Positions 43,625-52,840 are shown, numbered from the stretch's first letter. The stretch is DNA of 64,000 nt from [Clostridium] aminophilum DSM 10710 (GCF_000711825.1 NZ_JONJ01000001.1:310001-374000); one strand, 5' to 3'. Numbers and translations are program-made. Notes: a model not told the origin generated them from the letters alone.

Positions 43625-44287
43625 ATGCTGACTGATCTTCTGAAAAAAGTCAAAAATCCCGGCAGTGCCGCTACACACGGCATTGCCATGATCGGTTCCG
43701 CGATCGCTGCAGTTCCGCTGCTCACAAAAGCGGCGCGGGATCCCGGTTCCGTCCGGATGCCGGCGCTCGCGGTCTTCATCATCAGTATGATCCTTCTGTA
43801 CGCTGCCAGCACCATTTATCACACCTTTGATATCTCTCCGAAGGTAAACCGGATGCTGAGGCGTCTCGATCACACCATGATTTATGTTCTGATCGCCGGA
43901 AGCTACACACCGGTCTGCATGGTTGTTCTGGGTGACGCATCGGGCATCCGTCTGCTGGAACTCGTATGGGGAATCGCCGCGGCCGGCATCCTCGTGAGCA
44001 TCCTCTGGATCAACTGCCCGAAATGGTTTTCGTCCATCATTTATATCGCCATGGGCTGGGTATGCATTACCGCCTTCCATGAGATCGTGACGGCGCTTCA
44101 GCCGGCCGCCTTCGGCTGGCTCTTAGCCGGCGGCCTGATCTACACCATCGGCGGTGTCATCTACGCCCTGAAACTTCCGATCTTTGACGCAAAGCACAAA
44201 AACTTCGGTCTGCACGAGATCTTCCATCTGTTTGTGATGGGCGGAAGCGCCTGCCACTTCATCATGATGTATCTCTATGTGGCGTAG
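43625..44287 (+). CDS. Hemolysin III family (YqfA/PAQR-like) membrane protein
   Basis: 220 residues from the ATG behind GGAAAGGAG. Seven membrane helices and the three conserved metal-site blocks of the PAQR/HlyIII family are present: AASTIYHTF (Ser...His), RRLDHTMIYVLIAGSYTPVC (Asp), and LHEIFHLFVMGGSACHF (HxxxH). The family is related to adiponectin receptors and is thought to have zinc-dependent hydrolase activity. True haemolysis is not implied. The last 13 bases overlap, tail to tail, with the BRO-N gene. Confidence 0.92.
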   Translation: MLTDLLKKVKNPGSAATHGIAMIGSAIAAVPLLTKAARDPGSVRMPALAVFIISMILLYAASTIYHTFDISPKVNRMLRRLDHTMIYVLIAGSYTPVCMVVLGDASGIRLLELVWGIAAAGILVSILWINCPKWFSSIIYIAMGWVCITAFHEIVTALQPAAFGWLLAGGLIYTIGGVIYALKLPIFDAKHKNFGLHEIFHLFVMGGSACHFIMMYLYVA

Positions 44288-44685
44288 GTTTCAAGCGCAC
44301 GTTCTATCGTTAGTTCTGGATCTATAACCTCTTCCATCCTCTCTCGTCCGACCTGCGCCAGCCATAGTTTAAATGGTTCTGCTTTTTTGGATGGAATTGA
44401 CTGAATGATACGGAGTAGTTGCTCTGTATCAGCAACATCTGTATTGTATCTTTTTCCATCTTTAGGTGACTTCATTTTCAGTTGGTGACAATTTGTCACC
44501 AACTGACTCCCTTCTTCTTTTAATCGTTGTTTAAGCTTGTTCCAATACTTTCTTCCGTCAGCACTCTCCGTAAGAATCTGAACCACATCCACAATTGAAA
44601 AATACCACTCTTCTTCATCTTCAACCCACGCTGTTCTGATTGGCTGGTCTTCAAATAATTGAACTTTATCATTTATTGTCTGCAC
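44275..44685 (-). CDS. BRO-N domain protein, C-terminally short
   Basis: 136 residues starting at a GTG behind GGGGGAAG. The BRO-N (phage antirepressor-like) domain is well kept: RTAWVEDEEEWYFSIVDVVQ, YWNKLKQRLKEEG, VADTEQLLRIIQSIPSKKAE and PFKLWLAQVGRERMEEVIDP. Full-length relatives, as I recall, continue for another 100 or so residues after ELAIEQAL, but this one stops at ERALETYAT against the neighbouring gene, so it may be a truncated remnant. It overlaps the 3' end of the XRE gene by 17 bases and is surely co-transcribed with it. Probably prophage-derived. Confidence 0.8.
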   Translation of the reverse strand: MQTINDKVQLFEDQPIRTAWVEDEEEWYFSIVDVVQILTESADGRKYWNKLKQRLKEEGSQLVTNCHQLKMKSPKDGKRYNTDVADTEQLLRIIQSIPSKKAEPFKLWLAQVGRERMEEVIDPELTIERALETYAT

Positions 44686-44899
44686 ATGTCTTCCCCCCTG
44701 TCATTTTCTCCTCATTATCCCTTTTTTCCTCGAGCAGCATAATGTACGCCATCATTCTGATCAAATACTCCGGCGGTGAGCTGATTCCCTGTTCCCACTG
44801 CTGAAGAGTTCTTACAGGGATCCCAAATTTAGCGGAGAATTTGCTTTGTGATAATCCTGTTTTCTTGCGTAATTCTTTTATCTTGTCAGAAATATTCAT
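44669..44899 (-). CDS. Small XRE family regulator
   Basis: 76 residues from the ATG behind GGGAG. The helix-turn-helix is clear (LRKKTGLSQSKFSAKFGIPV, then RTLQQWEQGISSPPEYL). It overlaps the BRO-N gene and precedes it in one operon, so the pair resembles a phage-type repressor/antirepressor module or a toxin-antitoxin-like arrangement. It probably represses its own promoter through the palindrome at 44951-44967. Confidence 0.85.
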   Translation of the reverse strand: MNISDKIKELRKKTGLSQSKFSAKFGIPVRTLQQWEQGISSPPEYLIRMMAYIMLLEEKRDNEEKMTGGKTCADNK

Positions 44900-44932
44900 A
44901 GTTACATCTCCCATCGGGCTATACCTTACCAA

Positions 44933-44967
44933 AGTATAATGTTCTGTTATATACGTTGTCAACGTAT
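44933..44967 (-). promoter_or_regulatory. Promoter and overlapping operator of the XRE/BRO-N operon
   Basis: On the minus strand TTGACA (44962-44957), 18 bases, then TATACT (44938-44933). The palindrome ATACGTTG-T-CAACGTAT (44951-44967) covers the -35 box, the expected place for an autorepressor. Confidence 0.8.
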
Positions 44968-44987
44968 GTTTTTCATAGATCTTCGAT

Positions 44988-45056
44988 TCATCGGCGTGCG
45001 CATCCTCGCGGAGCATTTTTGTGTCCTAGGAAAAGTCGAAGGACTTTCCTAGGACA
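44988..45056. repeat. Dispersed intergenic repeat, copy 4, with hairpin
   Basis: TCATCGGCGTGCGCATCC, TCGCGGAGCATTTTTG and TGTCCTAGGAAAA match the right part of the copy at 37651. The end forms a long hairpin: TGTGTCCTAGGAAAAGTC (45019-45036) pairs with GACTTTCCTAGGACACA (45040-45056), with one unpaired base. Confidence 0.65.
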
Positions 45057-45178
45057 CAAAAAATTGCAGATAACCCAACGGATTATCTGCAATATATTCT
45101 CACACTTTGCACTTTACGAACGGGACATCACGAATGTATCATTCCCGCTCTATCGCTCAATTCAACTCCATTTCTCGC

Positions 45179-46267
45179 TCAGTTCTCAAACTTGAATCCG
45201 CTCAGATCCAGCGTATTGGAAAAATGTTCCCTTCCGCCGTTTCCTCTCTCCTGGCTGCGGCCGATATGCGCCCCGAAATCATCTTTCGATGCGGCCGCCT
45301 GCGCCGGTCCCTCGTTGCCGGTTGTCCGGCGGATGTTGCTGTCCAGGAAGCGGTTGAATCCGAGCCATCCGTCCTTGTTCATACCGGTTCCGCCGTTGTT
45401 CAGCGCCTCCGTCATGGTCTCCATCTTTGCGTCGGTGTTGTCCGCAAGGTTCAGCGCCAGTGCCTCCAGAAGCGCCGGCTTCTTCGGAGATCCGTATTCC
45501 AGTTCACCATGATGCGCCAGAATGCAGTGTTCCAGCTCCGTCGCGAGTTTCTTCGGGAATCCCTCAATCTCGCGGATCCGGTCGCGGATCATCATCGTGC
45601 CGATGACGATGTGTCCAAGAAGCTGTCCGTCATCCGTGTAATCATTCTCCGGGAAATCCGAGAGCTCATTCACTTTGCCGATATCGTGGAAAAGCGCCGC
45701 CGTAATCAGAAGATCGCGGTTGATCAGCGGATATGCCTTAGCGTAAAACTCGCAGAGTTTCATCACACCGAGAGTGTGCTCCATCAGACCGCCGACAAAG
45801 CCGTGGTGAACGCTCTTTGCCGCTGAGTGATAACAGAACTTCTTCAGAAATACCTTGTCGTCCACATAATAGCTCGTGCAGAGTTTTTTGAGATACGGAT
45901 CGCTGATGGAAAGCACCATCGCCTTGATCTCCTGATACATGGCCTTCAGGTCCTTGGTGGATACCGGAAGATAATCTCCCTGCTCGTATTCATTGCTCTC
46001 CGCCCGGCGGATCCGTCGGATGTTCAGCTGATTGTTTCCCTGGAATACGGTGACATCACCTTCCACATAGACATAATCCAGATTGTCAAAATCGGTCACG
46101 CCCGGGGATGCCAGATCCCAGATCTTCGCGTCGATGGTACCGCTCTTATCCTGCAGAACGACGGTTGCATACTCTTTTCCGTTTTTTGATACCGCGATCG
46201 TTCTGCGCTTGCACAGGTACACGTCCGCTACTCTGCATCCCTCGGTAAACTGTCCGATATACTTCAT
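45179..46267 (-). CDS. yhaM: YhaM-type 3'-5' exoribonuclease (OB fold plus HD domain)
   Basis: 362 residues from the ATG behind GGAAGGAATTAAG. An OB-fold nucleic-acid-binding domain comes first (YATVVLQDKSGTIDAKIWD, VYVEGDVTVFQGNNQLNI), then an HD phosphohydrolase domain with HHGFVGGLMEHTLGVMKL, AALFHDIGKVNEL and CILAHHGELEYGSPK. This matches YhaM/CbfA-type exonucleases that trim short RNA tails in Bacillota. The C-terminal ~45 residues are variable and polar. The usual YhaM length is about 310-320, so this one has an extended tail. Confidence 0.9.
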   Translation of the reverse strand: MKYIGQFTEGCRVADVYLCKRRTIAVSKNGKEYATVVLQDKSGTIDAKIWDLASPGVTDFDNLDYVYVEGDVTVFQGNNQLNIRRIRRAESNEYEQGDYLPVSTKDLKAMYQEIKAMVLSISDPYLKKLCTSYYVDDKVFLKKFCYHSAAKSVHHGFVGGLMEHTLGVMKLCEFYAKAYPLINRDLLITAALFHDIGKVNELSDFPENDYTDDGQLLGHIVIGTMMIRDRIREIEGFPKKLATELEHCILAHHGELEYGSPKKPALLEALALNLADNTDAKMETMTEALNNGGTGMNKDGWLGFNRFLDSNIRRTTGNEGPAQAAASKDDFGAHIGRSQERGNGGREHFSNTLDLSGFKFEN

Positions 46268-46492
46268 GTTCTTAATTCCTTCCCTATGACGGCACCGCTT
46301 TCCCCGCGTGCCGCAAATCTTCCACAACGGACGCCGCAGTCCGTTCCGTGTTCATCCTGATCTTTCAGAATGTATTTTCCCCGCCGTTCCCTCCGAACCG
46401 GCAGAATTTCCATGTATCTTTTCCCGCAGGCAGAATCCGCAGACAGGCGTCATTCTCCGCCATCAGTCCATTCCCGGCAGTATTTTTCCGGT

Positions 46493-47869
46493 TCAGCGCT
46501 CGCCGATCGTTACTTTGAAGCTGAGTTTTGAATATCCCTCTCTGCCCGGCCGCATTGCCGTGATCGTCATTTCCGATCCGGGTTCGGTCCGGGACAAAGT
46601 GTCCTGCAGGTCTGTCCGACGGGCAATAATCTTTTTCCCTGCGCCGACGATGACATCTCCGCTCTGGATTCCCGCCGCGTAGGCCGGACTTCCGTTGACA
46701 ACTTCCGTGATGTAGACACCTTCCGGCGCTCCGTTATCCTGCATCATTTCCGTCACGTTCTGATAATACGCGCCAAACCACGGAACACGGCTTCCGTTCG
46801 ACATCCTTTCGAGAGTCTGCTTGTACTCGGAGATTCCGCAGAAGACACTTCCGTTTTCTCCGTCCCTCGGTCCCTGAAGCGGACTGCTGAAGCCGATCAG
46901 TTTTCCTTCACGGTTGATCAGAAAAGTTCCCTTATCGTAATTGCAGCTGCAGGAGGAGTGCATTGCCCGGATCGTTCCGTCCGGAATGATCACACTGTCC
47001 TCCGTCAGCGCCACCGAACCATAGTCCACCGCATGAACCCGGCCGATCGGTGCGCCTGCCGCAACGACCATATCGCCTTTCTGCACGGCATACGAATTCC
47101 CCGGTTCCAGCACCTTCAGTGTGCCGACAGTCTGTGACCGGAGGGCGGACGGATCAATCGAGATGACCGCCATCTCCAGCAGCGCGTCCTTCCCTTTCAG
47201 CGTGGCCTGCGCACTGTCACCGGTACCAAATGTTACCGTGACGGATGACGTATTTTTCACGGCGTCCAGATCCGTCAGGATCAGAATCTCCCGGTCGGTC
47301 TTTGCAATGATCGCGCCCGCATAGGCTTTTTCAATCGAAACCGGATTGCCAAAGATATCATTTGTCGCGTCAACCGGGCTGACCGTAACGATTCCCGCAT
47401 CCGCATCGCGCGCTGCAGTCCGCATCACTTCCTCGACCGCGAGGGCATAATCGCTCGAACTGCGGTATTTCTCCACCGCCTTCGCTGCCGCCTCATCAAT
47501 CTTCTCCTGCTGTGCCTGTTCCGCCGATTCCTGCGCGGCCTGCGCCGCAGCATCCGATTCAGACGGGTTCTCCTCTCCGGAGATGCTTTCTCCTGATATA
47601 TTCCCTTCACCCGGATGATCTTCCGAAAACGCAATCGGCGTCTTTTTCTCATGACTGCCGAGCTTTGACTCCACAACCGGTTTGACGGCACACAGAGCAA
47701 TCGCAGCGGACACGCCGAACAGAACGCCGAATCCCGCATCGATCAGACAACGCTTTGCCACCTGACGTTTGGTCAGAGGCGGCCTGACGATCTTTTCTCT
47801 GATAAAATCCGTGTCTTCTCTGCTGTCGAAACCTTCGTTGTCGCTTCCCGTGGAATGTAAATCTGCCAT
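46493..47869 (-). CDS. HtrA-like membrane-anchored PDZ protein, catalytic triad missing
   Basis: 458 residues. A membrane helix at about 44-62 (AGFGVLFGVSAAIALCAVKP) is followed by an acidic Ser/Glu/Ala-rich linker (75-135), a trypsin-like domain (150-350) and a C-terminal PDZ domain (GVYITEVVNGSPAYAAGIQS, GDVIVGAGKK). The fold matches DegP/HtrA but the active residues are gone. ILILTDLDAV stands where ILTNNHVV carries His, LLEMAVISID where the Asp would be, and CNYDKGTFLIN where GNSGGPLV carries Ser. It should therefore be a non-proteolytic scaffold or sensor outside the membrane. GAAGGAGAAC precedes the start. Confidence 0.85.
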   Translation of the reverse strand: MADLHSTGSDNEGFDSREDTDFIREKIVRPPLTKRQVAKRCLIDAGFGVLFGVSAAIALCAVKPVVESKLGSHEKKTPIAFSEDHPGEGNISGESISGEENPSESDAAAQAAQESAEQAQQEKIDEAAAKAVEKYRSSSDYALAVEEVMRTAARDADAGIVTVSPVDATNDIFGNPVSIEKAYAGAIIAKTDREILILTDLDAVKNTSSVTVTFGTGDSAQATLKGKDALLEMAVISIDPSALRSQTVGTLKVLEPGNSYAVQKGDMVVAAGAPIGRVHAVDYGSVALTEDSVIIPDGTIRAMHSSCSCNYDKGTFLINREGKLIGFSSPLQGPRDGENGSVFCGISEYKQTLERMSNGSRVPWFGAYYQNVTEMMQDNGAPEGVYITEVVNGSPAYAAGIQSGDVIVGAGKKIIARRTDLQDTLSRTEPGSEMTITAMRPGREGYSKLSFKVTIGER

Positions 47870-48090
47870 AGATTGTTCTCCTTCTGCCGGTGAGCATACA
47901 TAGTGATATTATACGGTCTCATGTAAAAATTTACAATATGCCCCACAGGTCTGCCCCGTAGGTTGGCCCGTAGGGACGGAGTCATCGGTACCCTTGAATA
48001 TCCCCCGTCTCTCGCTTATAATTATTCTGATATTTTATGCTCTCATGAAAACAAAGTCTTATTTCATTGATTCACAAAGGATTACCATAT

Positions 48091-50517
48091 ATGAATGCTA
48101 AAGTACTGAGAACCCTTGAATTTCTCAAAATCCGTGACCGTCTGACCGGCTTTGCCACCTGCGACCTCGGCCGGAGTCTGTGCCGGAATCTCGTGCCGTC
48201 CATCGACCCGGACACCATCCGCGCCGATCAGACCCATACCTCCGACGCCGTCGACCGCATCCGCATGAAGGGCGGCCTGAATTTCTCCGGAACCCGCGAT
48301 CTCCGCGGTTCCATGAAGCGTCTGGACATCGGCGGCGCCCTCGGCATCCCGGAGATTCTTGCGGTCGGTTCCGTCCTGAACGTCGCCAAAAGAGCCATCG
48401 CCTACGGTTATCACGAGCCGAGCGAAGAGATTCCGGACGACTCGCTGGACGATCTGTTCCGCCGGCTTGATCCCTGCACTTCTCTTGCCGCCGAGATCAG
48501 CCGTTGCATCCTCTCCGAAGACGAAGTGGCCGATGACGCGAGCCCGGGCCTTGCCAAAGTCCGCAGGGAAATGCGGCAGATCGAGGGAAAAGTCCACTCG
48601 CAGTTAAACCAGATCCTGAACGCAAGCCGCGCCTATCTTCAGGACGGCATCATCACCACCCGTGACGGACGTTACTGTCTTCCGGTCCGCGCCGAGTACA
48701 AGGCGCAGGTGCCGGGCATGGTGCATGACCAGTCCTCCACCGGTTCCACCCTCTTCATCGAGCCGATGGCGGTGATCAAGCTGAACAACGAGCTTCGCGA
48801 GCTGGAAGGACAGGAAAAACGGGAGATCGAGTTTGTTCTCGCCGCGATTTCCGGCGATATCGTCCCGTACTCCGACACCATTCTGGAGGACCAGAACATC
48901 CTGGCGGAACTGGATTTCATTTTCGCCAAAGCAGAGCTTTCCCGCTCCTACAAGGGAACCGAGCCCAAGTTCAACACCGAGCACTACATCTCGATCAAGG
49001 ACGGCCGCCATCCCCTTCTGGATCCGGAAAAAGTTGTCCCGACGACCATCTGGCTGGGAAAAGACTTCAACCTTCTGATCGTCACCGGCCCGAACACCGG
49101 CGGTAAGACCGTATCGCTCAAAACCGTCGGCCTCTTCACGCTGATGGGGCAGGCCGGCCTCCACATTCCGGCGTTCGAGGGTTCGGAGCTCAGCGTATTT
49201 ACCGAAGTCTTCGCGGACATCGGCGATGAGCAGTCCATCGAGCAGAACCTGAGTACCTTCTCGTCGCACATGAAGACCATCGTTGAGATCCTTGCGAAAG
49301 CGGATTCCAATTCCCTCTGTCTCTTCGATGAGCTGGGAGCCGGAACCGATCCGACCGAAGGCGCCGCTCTCGCCATGTCCATCCTGAACTTCCTGCATAA
49401 TATGCAATGCCGGACAATGGCGACCACCCATTACAGCGAACTCAAAGTCTACGCTCTTCAGACTGAAGGAGTGGAAAATGCGTCCTGCGAGTTCAACGTC
49501 GAAACCCTTCAGCCGACCTACCGCCTGCTGATCGGAATTCCGGGAAAATCGAACGCATTTGCCATCTCGCAGAAGCTCGGTCTTCCGGATTACATCATCG
49601 ATGACGCGAAAAAACGGATCCGCGAAGAGGACGAATCCTTCGAAGATGTCATCGCCCAGCTCGAACATAACCGCATCATCATCGAGAACGAAAAAGCGGA
49701 GATTCAGAGCTACAAGGCACAGATCGAAGCCATGAAACAGGAGCTTGAGAGCCGCCGTCAGAAGTTCGACGAGCAGCGTGAAAAGATCCTTTCACGGGCC
49801 GAAAATGAAGCACAGCGCATCCTTCAGGATGCCAAGGATACCGCCGATTCTTCCATCCGCAGCATCAACCGGCTGGCAAAGGAATCCGGTGTGAACAAAC
49901 AGCTTGAGGCCGAACGCGCCAAACTCCGCGGAAAGCTCGACGACGTCGGCAAAAAGATAGAGAAAAAGAAAAAGTCCATTCCGCACAAGACCGTGGAAGC
50001 GCAGTCCCTGCGCCTTGGCGACACCGTAAAGGTTGTCTCCATGAATCTGACCGGAACCGTCGACACGCTTCCGGACGCGAAGGGCAACCTCTTCGTGCAG
50101 ATGGGAATTCTCCGCTCCTCGGTCAACATCCGCGATCTCGAGCCGGTTTCCTCCGGATCGGGCATCTCGGCGCCGGGATACATTCCGTCAAATCTCTCGC
50201 GCAAACAGCAGAAGCGCCAGGGCATCGGAACCGGCGGAAAGGGCAGCATCGGCATGTCGAAGTCACTCTCCGTCTCATCGGAGGTAAAACTCATCGGCAT
50301 GACCACCGATGAAGCCGTTCCGGCGATGGAAAAATACCTCGACGACGCCTACATTGCCCACCTGAAGACAGTCCGCGTCATTCACGGCCGCGGAACAGGT
50401 GCGCTCCGTCAGGCGATCCACGCAAGACTCCGCCGGATCAGCTACGTCAAGGAATTCCGTGACGGAAACTATAACGAGGGCGGAAACGGGGCAACCATCG
50501 TCACATTCAAAGATTAA
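48091..50517 (+). CDS. mutS2: Endonuclease MutS2
   Basis: 808 residues from the ATG behind AAAGGATT. Domains in order: the MutS2 core (levers and clamp), the ATPase with Walker A TGPNTGGKT (332-340), Walker B LCLFDELGAGTDPTEGAALA and the ABC-type signature STFSSHMKTI, a long coiled coil (about 520-650), a KOW-like segment, and a C-terminal Smr nuclease domain (LIGMTTDEAVPAMEKYLDDA, VRVIHGRGTGALR). MutS2 lacks the mismatch-reading domain of MutS. It acts on recombination intermediates and, as shown for B. subtilis, on collided ribosomes. A two-component system follows 22 bases later. Confidence 0.96.
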   Translation: MNAKVLRTLEFLKIRDRLTGFATCDLGRSLCRNLVPSIDPDTIRADQTHTSDAVDRIRMKGGLNFSGTRDLRGSMKRLDIGGALGIPEILAVGSVLNVAKRAIAYGYHEPSEEIPDDSLDDLFRRLDPCTSLAAEISRCILSEDEVADDASPGLAKVRREMRQIEGKVHSQLNQILNASRAYLQDGIITTRDGRYCLPVRAEYKAQVPGMVHDQSSTGSTLFIEPMAVIKLNNELRELEGQEKREIEFVLAAISGDIVPYSDTILEDQNILAELDFIFAKAELSRSYKGTEPKFNTEHYISIKDGRHPLLDPEKVVPTTIWLGKDFNLLIVTGPNTGGKTVSLKTVGLFTLMGQAGLHIPAFEGSELSVFTEVFADIGDEQSIEQNLSTFSSHMKTIVEILAKADSNSLCLFDELGAGTDPTEGAALAMSILNFLHNMQCRTMATTHYSELKVYALQTEGVENASCEFNVETLQPTYRLLIGIPGKSNAFAISQKLGLPDYIIDDAKKRIREEDESFEDVIAQLEHNRIIIENEKAEIQSYKAQIEAMKQELESRRQKFDEQREKILSRAENEAQRILQDAKDTADSSIRSINRLAKESGVNKQLEAERAKLRGKLDDVGKKIEKKKKSIPHKTVEAQSLRLGDTVKVVSMNLTGTVDTLPDAKGNLFVQMGILRSSVNIRDLEPVSSGSGISAPGYIPSNLSRKQQKRQGIGTGGKGSIGMSKSLSVSSEVKLIGMTTDEAVPAMEKYLDDAYIAHLKTVRVIHGRGTGALRQAIHARLRRISYVKEFRDGNYNEGGNGATIVTFKD

Positions 50518-50539
50518 AGGGAATGAAGGGGAGAATGTT

Positions 50540-51253
50540 ATGGAAAAGCAACGAATTCTGATCGTTGATGATGACAACAACATCGCGGAACTGATCTCTC
50601 TGTATCTCATGAAGGAACAGTACGAGACCAAAATCGTCAATGACGGCGAGGCCGCGCTCCGGGAATACCCGGAATTCGATCCGGCCCTGATCGTTCTGGA
50701 TCTCATGCTTCCGGGAATCGACGGATATCAGGTGTGCCGCGCCATTCAGGCGCAGTCTCCGCGGATTCCGATCATCATCCTCTCGGCCAAAGGCGAGGTG
50801 TTCGACAAAGTCCTCGCCCTTGAGCTCGGTGCCGACGACTACATGGTGAAGCCCTTTGAGACCAAGGAACTGGTGGCCCGCATCAAGGCGATCCTCCGCC
50901 GGGCCCGCATCAGCAGTGAGCCGGCCGCCGCACCGGAACCGGTAAAGAACGGAAAATACGTGGAGTATCCCAATCTCGAAGTCAATCTGACCAACTACTC
51001 CGTCGTCTGCGACGGAGCGTCGGTGGATATGCCGCCGAAAGAACTGGAGCTTCTGTATTTCCTGTGTTCTTCCCCGAACCAGGTGTTTACCCGCGAGCAG
51101 CTTCTCGACCATATCTGGGGATACGGATATGCGGGAGACACCCGCACCGTGGACGTTCATATCAAACGCCTGCGGGAAAAGATCAAGGATCACCGGGAAT
51201 GGGCCATCGTCACCGTATGGGGTGTCGGATATAAATTCGAGACACGCGTATAA
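50540..51253 (+). CDS. OmpR/PhoB family response regulator
   Basis: 237 residues from the ATG behind AAGGGGAGA. The receiver domain has the acidic pocket VDDD (10-12), phospho-acceptor Asp54 (IVLDLMLPGIDG) and Lys in DDYMVKPFE. The C-terminal winged helix is of the OmpR type (MPPKELELLYFLCSSPNQVF, EQLLDHIWGYGYAGDTRTVD, HIKRLREKI, GVGYKFE). It lies 22 bases after mutS2 and 50 bases before its partner kinase, so all three are probably one operon. The target genes and signal are unknown. Confidence 0.95.
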   Translation: MEKQRILIVDDDNNIAELISLYLMKEQYETKIVNDGEAALREYPEFDPALIVLDLMLPGIDGYQVCRAIQAQSPRIPIIILSAKGEVFDKVLALELGADDYMVKPFETKELVARIKAILRRARISSEPAAAPEPVKNGKYVEYPNLEVNLTNYSVVCDGASVDMPPKELELLYFLCSSPNQVFTREQLLDHIWGYGYAGDTRTVDVHIKRLREKIKDHREWAIVTVWGVGYKFETRV

Positions 51254-51303
51254 GAGCATGCGTCGGATGACCGTGCCTTCGCGAAACACAAGAGGAACCT
51301 GCG

Positions 51304-52719
51304 ATGTTTCACTCACTCTACAGCAAATTATTCTGGGGCTATCTCATCTTCGCCGTGATGGGTTTTCTCACGATTGCGACTTTCTCGGCGGGGATCACGC
51401 ACCGGTACATGGTCAAAAGCTCCGCCGACAGCATTTACCGCGAGGCGACCATGATCGCGGACAACCTCAGCAACACCTACCGCGGAAAAGTTCTCAATCC
51501 GGCGGACACATATCCGCGGCTTGAGGCGTCCGCAGCGCTTCACCAGTCCGAAGTCTGGATCATCGACCGGAATGGAAGGATCACCGCCGACAGCGGAAGA
51601 AAACGCGAAGGAACGACGATTTCTGCCTTTGATCCGACCACCAAAGGCAGCAACATCTACAGCGTCGGGGATTTCTACGGCACCTTTCCCTATGAGGTTC
51701 TCTCCGTCGCGGCCCCGATCACCGGCAATATGCAGACCTTCGGCTACGTCGTCATCCATGTGCCGATGAACGACATCCTCTACCGGGAAAACCAGTACAT
51801 GGCCATCGTCTACATCACCGGCGTTGTACTCTTTCTTCTGTCCTTCGTCCTGCTGTTCATCGTCTCGCGCTACGTTGTCCGTCCGCTCCATCAGATCACG
51901 GATGCGGCAAAGCAATACGCGGCCGGTGATCTCCGGGTCAATATTCCGGTCAAGAGCCGGGACGAGGTCGGCTATCTTGCCGATACGCTGAATATGATGT
52001 CGGATCAGATTGCGGATGTGGAGGATTATCAGAAGAAATTCATCGCCAACGTCTCTCACGATTTCCGTTCGCCGCTCACGTCGATCAAGGGATATCTGGA
52101 AGCAATCCTCGACGGCACGATCCCGCCGGAACTCCATGAAAAATATCTGACGCTGATCATCAATGAGACCAAGCGTCTGACCAAGCTGACGGAAGGTATG
52201 CTGACGCTGAACTCGCTGGACAGCAAGAACTGCCTCAACCGGTCGAATTTTGACATCAACCGGACGATCAAGGACACGGCGGCCTCTTTTGAGGGAACCT
52301 GCCGCGGCAAGGGAATCACCTTTGATCTCACCTTTGGCACCGAGCTTGAGATGGTCAATGCGGACCTCGGCAAGATCCAGCAGGTTCTCTACAATCTCAT
52401 CGACAACGCCATCAAGTTCAGTCACGACAATTCCGTGATCGAGATCGCCGTCGCCGAGCGAAATGAAAAATACTTCATCTCCGTCAAAGACAGCGGCATC
52501 GGCATCCCGAAAAAGAGTCTTTCCCGGATCTGGGAGCGGTTTTATAAATCCGATCTCTCCCGCGGCAAGGACAAAAAAGGAACCGGCCTCGGTCTCTCCA
52601 TCGTCAAAGAGATCATCCAGTCCCACGGGGAAAATATCGACGTCGTCAGCACCGAGGGCGTCGGAACGGAGTTTACCTTCAGCCTTCCGAAAGCAAAGAT
52701 GCCGGGGAAGAATGCGTGA
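51304..52719 (+). CDS. Sensor histidine kinase
   Basis: 471 residues. Two membrane helices (about 10-30 and 168-188) enclose an extracytoplasmic sensor domain of about 135 residues. A HAMP domain follows (VRPLHQITDAAKQYAAGDLR). HisKA carries His252 in NVSHDFRSPLTSIKGY, and the HATPase_c domain shows LIDNAIKFS (N box), DSGIGIPK (G1), FYKSD (F box) and GTGLGLSIVKEI (G2). It phosphorylates the regulator encoded just upstream. AAGAGGAACC precedes the ATG. The sensor region reads as a PAS-like/dCACHE-like fold (VWIIDRNGRITADSG), but no ligand can be named. Confidence 0.95.
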   Translation: MFHSLYSKLFWGYLIFAVMGFLTIATFSAGITHRYMVKSSADSIYREATMIADNLSNTYRGKVLNPADTYPRLEASAALHQSEVWIIDRNGRITADSGRKREGTTISAFDPTTKGSNIYSVGDFYGTFPYEVLSVAAPITGNMQTFGYVVIHVPMNDILYRENQYMAIVYITGVVLFLLSFVLLFIVSRYVVRPLHQITDAAKQYAAGDLRVNIPVKSRDEVGYLADTLNMMSDQIADVEDYQKKFIANVSHDFRSPLTSIKGYLEAILDGTIPPELHEKYLTLIINETKRLTKLTEGMLTLNSLDSKNCLNRSNFDINRTIKDTAASFEGTCRGKGITFDLTFGTELEMVNADLGKIQQVLYNLIDNAIKFSHDNSVIEIAVAERNEKYFISVKDSGIGIPKKSLSRIWERFYKSDLSRGKDKKGTGLGLSIVKEIIQSHGENIDVVSTEGVGTEFTFSLPKAKMPGKNA

Positions 52720-52740
52720 GATGAGCGCATCCCCGCTCTT

Positions 52741-52781
52741 CGTGACGGATAATCTATAAAACGTGACGAATATTCTATAAA
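52741..52781. repeat. Two tandem copies of a 20-21-bp sequence
   Basis: CGTGACGGATAATCTATAAA is followed directly by ACGTGACGAATATTCTATAA. The two differ at few places. They lie between the kinase stop codon and the terminator. Confidence 0.55.
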
Positions 52782-52795
52782 TTGAAACAACGAAT

Positions 52796-52840
52796 AAAGG
52801 GGAGAAAACCGCTTTCACTGCGGATTTCCTCCCCTTTTCT
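52796..52840. terminator. Bidirectional terminator between the kinase gene and rpiB
   Basis: AAAGGGGAG and CTCCCCTTT pair across a 24-base insert that itself can fold (CCGC...GCGG). A T-rich end is present on the plus strand (TTTTCTTG). It can serve the rightward kinase operon and the leftward rpiB. Confidence 0.78.
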
